Assembly (NCBI GenBank): GCA_023488865.1
Contig: JAMDDG010000189.1
Span: 1 to 6,345, forward strand
Length of the DNA: 6,345 nt
DNA from: Bacteroidota bacterium
GTDB lineage: Bacteria > Bacteroidota > Bacteroidia > Bacteroidales > Prolixibacteraceae
Direction: 5' to 3'
This document shows positions 1 through 6,345 of this stretch, in pieces; the stretch's first letter is position 1, and every line of letters starts with the position of its first letter. A program made the translations under genes and the position numbers. The notes under the pieces were generated by a model. It was not told where the DNA came from. It ran no database searches and worked only from the letters and a program-made list of their open reading frames with translations.

Positions 1-2
1 CG

Positions 3-1907
3 GTTTGGATGGATGGTGTGGCATCGGAATACTCCGAACCCAAATCATTTAAAATGGGGAACAATTTAATTGCAGTATCACCTCAAAACGAAATTATTGC
101 AGAAAGCTGGGAAACTATAACTTTTAAAATAATAGTTGGTGATGGCGGTGTACCCGTTGGCAATGGTTTTAGTATTCTTTCTCCAACAGATGGCAACCGG
201 TTTAAATGGAAAGTTAAATTTCTTTCCTGGTCAACCTGGCAAACAACAAACCCTGAAGGTGCAGGATATACAACAGTATCAACCACCCGCGATGGTGCAA
301 GGGTAGTGCCTGAAGTTGTTGGCGAAAGGAATGTATTAAATTTATCAATAGCGGATGAAAATTTACAAGCAGGTGATATTATTACGGTTGTTTATGGTGA
401 CAAATCAAAAGGTTCACCAGGGGTTCAGGTGTCAGCCCTCGCCCAAAGGTGTTTTTTCCCCTTGTGCAAACTTAACGACTCAGGCGAAACCTGGGGCGCA
501 CGTGCCTGGGAAAAGTATAAAGATGCACCTTCGGTTGAGATTGTTGGAAATAAGGCCTCAAAATTTAATGTAGTTGCAAATCCTCTTCAGAAAGCTGGTA
601 AAAAATTCAGCTTGAAAGTAATGGCTATTGATAATAAAGGCAACCTGGATGTAAACTACAGGGGAACTGTAAGTTTCCACTCTTCCGATAATTTGGCCGA
701 ATTGCCAGGTGAATACACATTTACACCGTTTGACCAGGGGATGCACCATTTTGATGTTGTATTGAAAACCACTGGTTTAAATACAATAACTGTTTCAAAG
801 GAAAATGTTACCGGAAAGAGTAATGTTATCGATGTTTCTGCCAATGAGCAGGAAAGTAATATCTATTTTGGTGACTTCCATGGACATTCCTGGTTCTCTG
901 ATGGGATGCACTGGATTGATGATCATTATATCTATGCCAGGGATGTGGCCGGGCTCGATTTTGCAGGTGTGACAGACCATACTGAAAATCCTTATAATTT
1001 TACTAAAGAATTTGTAATCCCGTATGTTAACAGGTTTTATAAACCATCGGAGTTTGTTTCACTTTACACCCATGAATGGACACGGGGAGACGGTTTTGGT
1101 CACCTAAATCCATTATTCCTCAATGAAAATGAATTTGACATCTTTAATGCCAGCGACTATAAAACACCTGATGAATTATGGAAAGCGTTAAAAGGCCGTG
1201 AAGTGATTACCCCGCCTCATCATCCGGCATCTCAGGCAAACGGTGGTGCTGGCGGATACAACTGGGATTTTTATAACGAAGAGTTTTTAAAGACGGTTGA
1301 AATAGCGTCCAAACATGGAATATCGGAATGTATGCCTGAAGATGGGAATCCTTACCCGATCCGAGGTGGCATGAACCCAACCCGAACGGTTCAGTATGCC
1401 CTGGGAGAAAAAGGGTACAAATTAGGAATTATTGGTTCATCTGATGCACATGCAACCAGGCTCGGTGAGTTGTACCATCCTAATGGGGGATATGAAACCA
1501 GCGTTATTACTGCTGTTTATTCAGATAAACTATCAAGAGAAGCAATTTACTATGCCATAAAAAACAGAAATACCTATGCCACGACGGGTGAAAAGATTCT
1601 TGTTGAATTTAATATTAATGGGAATCGGATGGGGTCTGAATTTAATCTTTCTAAGGGTGAAAAACCAACAATAAACTTTAAAGTAGGCGGAACGAATAAA
1701 ATAAAAGAAGTGGTTGTCTGGAAATATTCAAAAGCTAAAGGTTGGGAGAAAGATTTTGTTCAAAATGTCGATTCAGAAACTGTTTCAAATCATTATACCG
1801 ACAACAATTTTGAACAAAACAGCTTGTACTATTTGCGGGTTACCCAATATGGCAGCCCTCTTGAATTGGCATGGACCAGCCCAATATGGGTTAACTTTTC
1901 GAAATGA
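3..1907 (+). CDS. DUF3604 / PHP-like metal-dependent hydrolase, 5'-truncated
   Basis: This is a probable metal-dependent hydrolase of unknown substrate. The frame is open to the left window edge, so the true start is probably upstream; the first ATG, at position 9, gives 632 residues without a signal peptide. Residue numbers count from that ATG. Residues about 20-275 look like beta-sandwich modules. The catalytic-type domain begins near residue 284 with GDFHGHSWFSDG, where H291 and H293 form the HxH motif of PHP-type metal sites. It continues with D323-H324 in VTDHTENP, H355-E356 in THEW, H404-H405 in PPHHP, E431, and D479/H481 in GSSDAHATR. These are the residues expected to bind metals in the PHP fold. 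About 100 residues at the C-terminus form a further beta-rich tail. The stop overlaps the possible start of the next gene (ATGA), suggesting translational coupling. The family assignment rests on recalled sequence pattern; the substrate is unknown, and the sulfatase and oxidoreductase neighbours suggest a carbohydrate role. Confidence 0.85.
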   Translation, partial: VWMDGVASEYSEPKSFKMGNNLIAVSPQNEIIAESWETITFKIIVGDGGVPVGNGFSILSPTDGNRFKWKVKFLSWSTWQTTNPEGAGYTTVSTTRDGARVVPEVVGERNVLNLSIADENLQAGDIITVVYGDKSKGSPGVQVSALAQRCFFPLCKLNDSGETWGARAWEKYKDAPSVEIVGNKASKFNVVANPLQKAGKKFSLKVMAIDNKGNLDVNYRGTVSFHSSDNLAELPGEYTFTPFDQGMHHFDVVLKTTGLNTITVSKENVTGKSNVIDVSANEQESNIYFGDFHGHSWFSDGMHWIDDHYIYARDVAGLDFAGVTDHTENPYNFTKEFVIPYVNRFYKPSEFVSLYTHEWTRGDGFGHLNPLFLNENEFDIFNASDYKTPDELWKALKGREVITPPHHPASQANGGAGGYNWDFYNEEFLKTVEIASKHGISECMPEDGNPYPIRGGMNPTRTVQYALGEKGYKLGIIGSSDAHATRLGELYHPNGGYETSVITAVYSDKLSREAIYYAIKNRNTYATTGEKILVEFNINGNRMGSEFNLSKGEKPTINFKVGGTNKIKEVVVWKYSKAKGWEKDFVQNVDSETVSNHYTDNNFEQNSLYYLRVTQYGSPLELAWTSPIWVNFSK

Positions 1908-2287
1908 ACCTTAACCAAAAGAGAAAACAAAAAATGGGTCATTTAAAAACTATTTTAATAACATTTAGCTTTGGGGCAGGAGCATTTCCCAGCTTTTCGA
2001 ATAGCAGTAACGGGAGTCAGCTGTCCAAAAAATTACCAAACATAGTCATTATTTATGCCGATGATATGGGGTATGGCGATGTTGGCTACCATGGTGCCGA
2101 TGATATCCTCACCCCAAACATCGATAAATTGGCTCAAAGCGGTGTATATTTTACGCAGGGCTATGTATCCAGCTCCATCTGTTCCCCATCACGGTGCGGG
2201 TTGCTTACCGGAGTTTACCAGCAGTGGTTTACAAACGGGCAGAATTCAAGGGATAACGACCTACCCTGGCATCATTTATCGGGCTGA
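1904..2287 (+). pseudogene. S1 sulfatase, N-terminal fragment of an internally deleted gene
   Basis: This is the N-terminal part of a type I (S1) formylglycine sulfatase. ATG 1904 overlaps the preceding stop. An in-frame ATG at 1934 is an equally good or better start, because it puts the hydrophobic stretch (LKTILITFSFGAGAF) right at the N-terminus as a Sec signal peptide. Numbered from 1904, the sulfatase domain starts at PNIVIIYADDMGYGDVGYHG, with metal ligands D53-D54. It then shows TPNIDKLA and the signature CSPSRCGLLTG, in which C93 would become formylglycine and R97 is the conserved arginine. Homology ends about VYQQ (residue 107, base 2224). About 20 unrelated residues follow before a stop at 2287. 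S1 sulfatases are usually about 450-550 residues, so this 127-residue product lacks the GKWH, histidine, DN and lysine elements of the active site and should be inactive. The matching C-terminal piece follows in another frame. Confidence 0.85.
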
Positions 2288-2589
2288 AAGATATCGACCG
2301 TTATCATTTTGACGGGGTCAATATTCTTCCCTACCTGAATGGTGAAAAACAACCGGATGAAGCGCCCCACGAAAATTTATACTGGAAACGGGGCAATGAT
2401 ATGGCTATACGGCATGGTGACTGGAAATTAATGGTTGAGTACCAGAAAGAAAATCATGATACGATGTTATTCAATCTTTCAAATGATTTGGGTGAACGGA
2501 GAGATTTAATAACTCAATACCCGGAGAAAGCAAAAGAATTACAAAAACTGTTTAAACAATGGGAACATTCACTTCCAGAAATTAAATAA
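2260..2589 (+). pseudogene. S1 sulfatase, C-terminal fragment, out of frame with the N-terminal part
   Basis: This remnant reads in a different frame from the N-terminal fragment. Recognisable sulfatase sequence begins at 2260 with PTLASFIGLKD, the usual '(D)xxPTLxxxxG' segment, just after an in-frame TAA at 2254. It continues with DGVNILPYLNGE, then HENLYWKRGND, AIRHGDWKLM and LFNLSNDLGERRDL, which are classic C-terminal sulfatase blocks, and stops at 2587-2589. The order is correct and the strand is the same as the N-terminal fragment, so the two probably come from one gene. By family expectation roughly 200 middle residues are missing. The only sizeable ATG-started reading is 2401-2589 (62 residues), which is unlikely to make a functional protein. 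The junction lies somewhere in 2224-2260. A real deletion and a local assembly error both fit. Confidence 0.8.
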
Positions 2590-2619
2590 AAAATGTATTT
2601 CTAACTAAAAATAACTGAG

Positions 2620-4086
2620 ATGACATCTGGAAAAAAAATTAACAGGCGAAAGTTTATTGTCCAGACTGCTGCCACAGGACTGGGATTAACGATTATTCCG
2701 TCCTACGTACTTGGAGGTCAGGGAAAAACTGCTCCAAGTGATAAATTGAACGTTGCCCTGATTGGCTCAGGTACTCAAGCGTTGAAATTACTACCGGAAT
2801 GGTTAAAACGGGATGAATTACAGTTTATTTCAGTTTGCGACCCCAACAGGGAAAGTTACGATTATCCGTTGTGGGGAAAACCGAAAGGTGAAACCCAGGG
2901 CGCTCCCGGCGGACGCGAAATCGGGCGTAAACGGATAAATGAGTTTTACGCGGGGAAAAGCGAAAAAAACTCGTATGATAGCTGTAGCACCTATGCCGAT
3001 TTCAGGGAACTGCTGGAAAAAGAAAACGGGTTGGATGCCATTTTTATTATGACTCCTGACCATTTACATGCCACCATTGCCCTGGCCGCGATGAAGAAAA
3101 AATTGAGTGTTGCCACACACAAACCAATCGCGAACTTCATGCACGAAATCCGTCTGGCCTGCAACATGGCTAAAAAAACAGGAGCCGCTACACAATGTTT
3201 TGCTTTTCAGGACCCGGAAGAACTTTACAAACTAAAGACCTGGATTGACAGTGGCGTGATTGGAAAGGTGAAAGAGTTGCACCGCTGGACCAACCGCCCA
3301 ATGTGGCCGCAAGGTTCGCCATATCTTCCCGAAGAAAGACCCATCCCTGAAGGTTTTGACTGGCAACTCTGGCTCGGCCCGTCAACCGACCGCCCGTATT
3401 CTCCCGGTTATACGCATACTGTTTTCAGGGGCTGGTACGAATTTGGCGCCGGATGCCTGGCCGATATGGGTTATTACGGCTTTTGGAAAGACTGGCGGGT
3501 TTTAAATTTGGGTATGCCAGACAATGCTGAGGGATCAGCCAGCTTCACATGCGAGATAAAGGATTTCAGAAGTTCACGGGTGAAAAATAACCTGAGTTAC
3601 CCGCACGCTGCAACTTTATATTGGGAGGTCCCGGTTAACGGGAAAAACGAAACAATAAATGCCTATTGGTATGAAGGTGGCATCAGACCAAATACGTCAA
3701 AGTCATTGATTAGGAAAGGCAGGAAAATGCCAGCGGATGGGGTCATGTTTATTGGTGAGAAAGGAACAATCCTGGCTGGCTACGGATACGATGATCCCGT
3801 TTTACTGGATGTTAAGGATACTGATAAAGCTATTTCTTTAATAAAAATCCCGAAGGTTGAATTGATCGACCAGACAACTGAGATGATCAATGCCTTTAAA
3901 GGAATAAAACCTTCAAGGGGAAATTTTGAAAATGTTCAGACCGTGGCCGAAGCCATTTGTTTGGGTAACCTGGCCATCCGCATGAGTGACCGGTTGGAAT
4001 GGGACAATGATAACCTGAAAGTGACCAACCTTCCGGAGGCCAACGGGTTCGTCTCGCGCGCGTATCGCGAAGGCTGGGAACTTTAA
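2620..4086 (+). CDS. Tat-exported Gfo/Idh/MocA family oxidoreductase
   Basis: This is an NAD(P)-dependent sugar oxidoreductase of 488 residues, predicted to be exported folded by the Tat system. The N-terminus has the twin-arginine motif NRRKF (R9, R10), then a hydrophobic stretch (TAATGLGLTIIPSYVLGG). The Rossmann fold begins at LNVALIGSGTQA (G49, G51), with strand-end VCDP at 72-75 and the conserved MTPDHLHATIALAAM near 144-158. The usual EKP motif reads HKP here (H167-K168-P169). The C-terminal alpha/beta domain includes HRWTNRPMWPQG, DWQLWLGP and FRGWYEFGAGCLADMGYY; the usual DMGxH histidine position holds Y286. Members of this family oxidise sugar hydroxyls, in some cases at C3 of glycosides; that specific role is inferred from the adjacent DUF1080 gene. 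The start is supported by the Tat motif directly after it. The upstream gap is 30 AT-rich bases with no clear ribosome-binding site. Confidence 0.9.
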   Translation: MTSGKKINRRKFIVQTAATGLGLTIIPSYVLGGQGKTAPSDKLNVALIGSGTQALKLLPEWLKRDELQFISVCDPNRESYDYPLWGKPKGETQGAPGGREIGRKRINEFYAGKSEKNSYDSCSTYADFRELLEKENGLDAIFIMTPDHLHATIALAAMKKKLSVATHKPIANFMHEIRLACNMAKKTGAATQCFAFQDPEELYKLKTWIDSGVIGKVKELHRWTNRPMWPQGSPYLPEERPIPEGFDWQLWLGPSTDRPYSPGYTHTVFRGWYEFGAGCLADMGYYGFWKDWRVLNLGMPDNAEGSASFTCEIKDFRSSRVKNNLSYPHAATLYWEVPVNGKNETINAYWYEGGIRPNTSKSLIRKGRKMPADGVMFIGEKGTILAGYGYDDPVLLDVKDTDKAISLIKIPKVELIDQTTEMINAFKGIKPSRGNFENVQTVAEAICLGNLAIRMSDRLEWDNDNLKVTNLPEANGFVSRAYREGWEL

Positions 4087-4131
4087 AAGAAAATAACTAA
4101 TTTCAACAAAAATTAAAACCATGAAATACCC

Positions 4132-4209
4132 ATGAGGAAGTTTTCACACCAACCGGAAATGAATATCAGGGTATTCCATCAGGCAATTAAAAAACAAATT
4201 ATATACTGA
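4132..4209 (+). CDS. Possible 25-codon ORF coupled to the DUF1080 gene
   Basis: A short ORF (starts MRKFSHQPEMN, ends KKQIIY) fills most of the 122-base gap. Its TGA at 4207-4209 shares the A of the downstream ATG at 4209 (TGATG), an arrangement that allows translational coupling. Its own ATG overlaps the stop of a 4-codon ORF at 4121 (ATG AAA TAC CCA TGA). No ribosome-binding site, signal peptide or family resemblance is visible, and the peptide is basic and unremarkable. Another frame of the same bases (4131-4190) reads HEEVFTPTGNEYQGIPSGN before a stop, which also looks protein-like and could be the tail of a lost gene. It could be a leader, a remnant or chance; I favour remnant or chance. 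Confidence 0.2.
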   Translation: MRKFSHQPEMNIRVFHQAIKKQIIY

Positions 4210-4964
4210 TGAAAAATTTTAATCTTGTATTGGTAGCAGGGCTTATCCTGTTTTTCTTTCCGGGCGCTGGTTTCGCCCAGAATAAGTGTGTATTTGAAAA
4301 AGAGGGTTATACACAGTTGTTTAATGGCAAAGATTTAACCGGATGGAAAATTCCGGAAGGCGATAACGGCCACTGGTCGGTAATTGATGGCGTAATCGAT
4401 TACGATGCACGTTCAGAATCTAAAGGGGATAAGAGCCTTTGGACTAAACAGGATTTTAAAAACTTCAAATTACATATCGAATGGCGTTTTAAAGGCTACG
4501 GAGACCACCTGTTTCCCCTGCCAACCATTTTACCCAGCGGCGATTACTTGCGTGACGAAAATGGTAAAATTATTGAGCCACTGGGGCCAAATTCAGACTC
4601 GGGAATTCTTTTAAAAGGGGCAGGCCAGGCAAACCTTTGGTGCTGGTCGGTTGGTTCCGGTGAGTTATGGACGGTCAGAAATGATAAATCTTTGTCTCCT
4701 GAAGTCCGTGCAGCTGCAGTCCCCAAGGAAAATGCGGATAAGCCGGTAGGGCAATGGAACGCTTTTGACATTACCGTTATCGGCGACAGGGTCACAATTG
4801 TCAATAATGGCATCGTGGTCATCAACAATGCCTTGTACCCCAGTATGATTGTAAATGGGCCTATTGGCTTGCAACATCACGGTGGAATCAATGAAAAAAC
4901 CGGAAAGCTTAAAGGGGCATCAAGCCTGGTGCAGTTTCGTAATATCTGGATTAAAGAACTTTAA
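4209..4964 (+). CDS. Secreted DUF1080 protein (3-keto-disaccharide hydrolase family)
   Basis: This is a 251-residue exported protein of the DUF1080 / 3-keto-disaccharide hydrolase family (jelly-roll, concanavalin-like fold). Members are known to cleave glycosides already oxidised at C3; the activity of this one is inferred. A Sec signal peptide covers about residues 1-23 (hydrophobic LVLVAGLILFFFPGAGFA, cleavage before QNKC). The mature domain starts with the typical YTQLFNGKDLTGWK at 34-47. It continues with GHWSVIDGVI, then DFKNFKLHIEWRF, NSDSGILLKG and WNAFDITVIGDRVTIVNNG, and ends with GPIGLQHHGG and VQFRNIWIKEL. The usual family blocks are all present and the length is normal for a single-domain member. 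Residues about 97-128 form a loop between EWRF and NSDSG that looks longer than in compact members. It sits directly after a sugar oxidoreductase, matching an oxidise-then-cleave pair. The ATG is chosen because it starts the signal peptide; no Shine-Dalgarno is seen. Confidence 0.9.
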   Translation: MKNFNLVLVAGLILFFFPGAGFAQNKCVFEKEGYTQLFNGKDLTGWKIPEGDNGHWSVIDGVIDYDARSESKGDKSLWTKQDFKNFKLHIEWRFKGYGDHLFPLPTILPSGDYLRDENGKIIEPLGPNSDSGILLKGAGQANLWCWSVGSGELWTVRNDKSLSPEVRAAAVPKENADKPVGQWNAFDITVIGDRVTIVNNGIVVINNALYPSMIVNGPIGLQHHGGINEKTGKLKGASSLVQFRNIWIKEL

Positions 4965-5060
4965 AAAATCAGAGATATGTCTTTTGTATTTGGATAGTTC
5001 CATGAATTAAAAGAAAACAGCTATAGCTTGAAATATGGATTAATCAATTAAATCATACCA

Positions 5061-6345
5061 ATGAAAAATTTAAATACAGGAATGATTGCAATGACTGGTT
5101 TGTTATCAGTCGGGATCGCAAGTCAACAAAGTGCCATTGCAATGGGAAAAGCCAAGACGTCGAATCCCAATATTATTGTATTTTTTTGCGACGATATGGG
5201 CTATGGGGATATTGGTCCTTTTGGACACCCCACGATTCGTACGCCTAACCTTGACCGTATGGCTGAAGAAGGGCAAAGATGGACAAGTTTTTATGCCGCT
5301 GCGCCGGTATGCACTCCTAGCCGCGCTGGACTTATAACAGGAAGGCTCCCCATACGTTCGGGCATGTGCAGTGAAAAAAAACGTGTTTTATTTCCGGATT
5401 CTAAAGGGGGACTGATTCCTTATGAAATAACCATTGCTTCCATGTTAAAAACCGCTGGTTATTCGACAGCGTGTATAGGGAAATGGCATTTGGGGGATCA
5501 ACCTCAGTTCTTGCCCAATGCTCATGGTTTTGATTATTATTTTGGGATTCCATACAGCAATGACATGGATCGGGTTGATGGACCGGATTATCATGATGCC
5601 TGCATGCATCCTAAGATTGATTATTTCAATGTACCCCTTATGAGAAATTCTGAGGTAATTGAAAGGCCTGCTGATCAAAATACCATAACAAAGCGCTATA
5701 CGGAAGAAGCTATTAAGTTTATCTCACAAAAAAGAGATAATCCTTTCTTTCTTTATTTGGCCCATTCGATGGCCCATGTTCCATTATTCCGGTCAAAGGA
5801 CTTTGCAAATAAAAGTTTAAGGGGAATTTATGGAGATGTTGTCGAAGAGCTGGACTGGAGTATGGGGGAAATATTAGATAAACTAAGGGAAACGGGGCTC
5901 GATAAGAATACCCTTGTCATATTTACTTCTGATAACGGTCCCTGGACTATTTTTAATGAAAACGGAGGTTCCGCTGGTTTGCTAAAAGGCGGTAAAGGTT
6001 CAACCTATGAAGGGGGAATGAGGGAGCCAACGATCTTCTGGTGGCCGGGTAAATTAAAGCACACGGTAATCATGGACTGCGCTTCAACGCTTGATTTATT
6101 TCCAACATTCTGTAGTTTAGCTGACATAAAAGTACCTTCCGACAGGATTTATGATGGTTACGATTTATCTCCTTTAATGTTTGGGACAGGCAAAAGTAAG
6201 CGCGATGTTATTTTCTATTATCGGGATACTGAAGTCTTTGCTGTTAGAAAAGGTGACTACAAAGTTCATTTCAAGACACAGGATGGTTATGGTCAGTCTA
6301 AACCCGTGATTGAGAACCCTCCTTTATTGTACAACATCAATGTTG
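5061..6345 (+). CDS. S1 family sulfatase (arylsulfatase A-like), 3'-truncated
   Basis: This is a formylglycine-dependent sulfate-ester hydrolase, predicted to be exported. The frame stays open for 428 codons from ATG 5061 to the right edge, so the C-terminus is missing, probably a few tens of residues by family length. Residues 1-27 form a Sec signal peptide (hydrophobic GMIAMTGLLSVGIA, then SAIA). The catalytic domain begins at NPNIIVFFCDDMGYGD with metal ligands D44-D45. The signature is CTPSRAGLITG, with C84 the formylglycine site and R88. Further active-site elements are GKWHLG (K141, H143), AHSMAHVP (H239), TSDNG (D291, N292) and GGKGSTYEGGMREP (K312). The C-terminal blocks TLDLFPTF, YDGYDLSPLM and VRKGDYKVHF follow. 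All core catalytic residues are present, unlike the broken sulfatase upstream. The natural substrate cannot be read from sequence; the neighbours suggest a sulfated glycan. It needs a sulfatase-maturating enzyme encoded elsewhere. Confidence 0.93.
   Translation, partial: MKNLNTGMIAMTGLLSVGIASQQSAIAMGKAKTSNPNIIVFFCDDMGYGDIGPFGHPTIRTPNLDRMAEEGQRWTSFYAAAPVCTPSRAGLITGRLPIRSGMCSEKKRVLFPDSKGGLIPYEITIASMLKTAGYSTACIGKWHLGDQPQFLPNAHGFDYYFGIPYSNDMDRVDGPDYHDACMHPKIDYFNVPLMRNSEVIERPADQNTITKRYTEEAIKFISQKRDNPFFLYLAHSMAHVPLFRSKDFANKSLRGIYGDVVEELDWSMGEILDKLRETGLDKNTLVIFTSDNGPWTIFNENGGSAGLLKGGKGSTYEGGMREPTIFWWPGKLKHTVIMDCASTLDLFPTFCSLADIKVPSDRIYDGYDLSPLMFGTGKSKRDVIFYYRDTEVFAVRKGDYKVHFKTQDGYGQSKPVIENPPLLYNINV

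Noticed and set aside
2213..2232. GTTTAC occurs twice (2213-2218 and 2227-2232) next to the sulfatase deletion junction
   Set aside because: A deletion between short direct repeats normally leaves one copy, and a 6-base repeat 14 bases apart is easily chance in AT-rich DNA.
1904..2589. Programmed frameshift joining the two sulfatase pieces into one functional protein
   Set aside because: A frameshift would not restore the missing middle with the GKWH, DN and lysine active-site elements; there is also no clear slippery site.
4544..4828. 94-codon minus-strand ORF inside the DUF1080 gene, and other minus-strand ORFs of 60-80 codons
   Set aside because: They lie opposite well-supported genes, show no family motifs or signal peptides, and are explained as antisense shadows.
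5019..5028. Perfect 10-base palindrome AGCTATAGCT in the gap before the second sulfatase
   Set aside because: Several palindromes of this length are expected by chance in 6 kb, and the arms do not extend further; no U-tract or promoter accompanies it.
4965..5060. Search for a Bacteroidota-type promoter (TTTG ... TAnnTTTG) ahead of the second sulfatase
   Set aside because: TTTG-rich bases occur near 4982-4992 but no properly spaced TAnnTTTG element was found, so no promoter is claimed.

Overview
The window is a one-directional (+ strand) gene cluster encoding exported enzymes for carbohydrate, probably sulfated-glycan, breakdown. The DNA is moderately AT-rich and gaps are short and AT-rich. 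Starts lack clear Shine-Dalgarno sequences, and the content (S1 sulfatases, a Tat-exported Gfo/Idh/MocA oxidoreductase, a DUF1080 protein, a DUF3604 protein) is typical of environmental, often marine, Bacteroidota. Sulfatase-rich Planctomycetota, Verrucomicrobiota/Kiritimatiellota or Lentisphaerota also carry such genes and are not excluded. No rRNA, tRNA, CRISPR array, insertion sequence or convincing terminator is visible.

Layout: (1) <3-1907, a DUF3604/PHP-like metal-dependent protein, cut by the left edge. (2) 1904-2589, a broken S1 sulfatase: the N-terminal part with the CSPSR active-site motif lies in one frame, the C-terminal part in another, and the middle of the catalytic domain is missing. 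(3) 2620-4086, a Tat-signal Gfo/Idh/MocA oxidoreductase. (4) 4087-4208, a 122-base gap with a 25-codon ORF that ends on the next start codon. (5) 4209-4964, a secreted DUF1080 (3-keto-disaccharide hydrolase family) protein. (6) 4965-5060, a 96-base gap in which I see no convincing promoter or terminator. (7) 5061->6345, a second S1 sulfatase, intact as far as visible but cut by the right edge.

Working together (inference): the sulfatase would remove sulfate esters. The oxidoreductase could oxidise the C3 hydroxyl of a glycoside to a 3-keto sugar, and the DUF1080 protein could cleave the 3-keto-glycoside. The DUF3604 protein is a probable metal-dependent hydrolase of unknown substrate. Export signals on the oxidoreductase, the DUF1080 protein and both sulfatases place the chemistry outside the cytoplasm. 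The close spacing (-4, 30, 122 and 96 bases) suggests one transcription unit. No SusC/SusD pair, sulfatase-maturating enzyme or regulator lies within the window.
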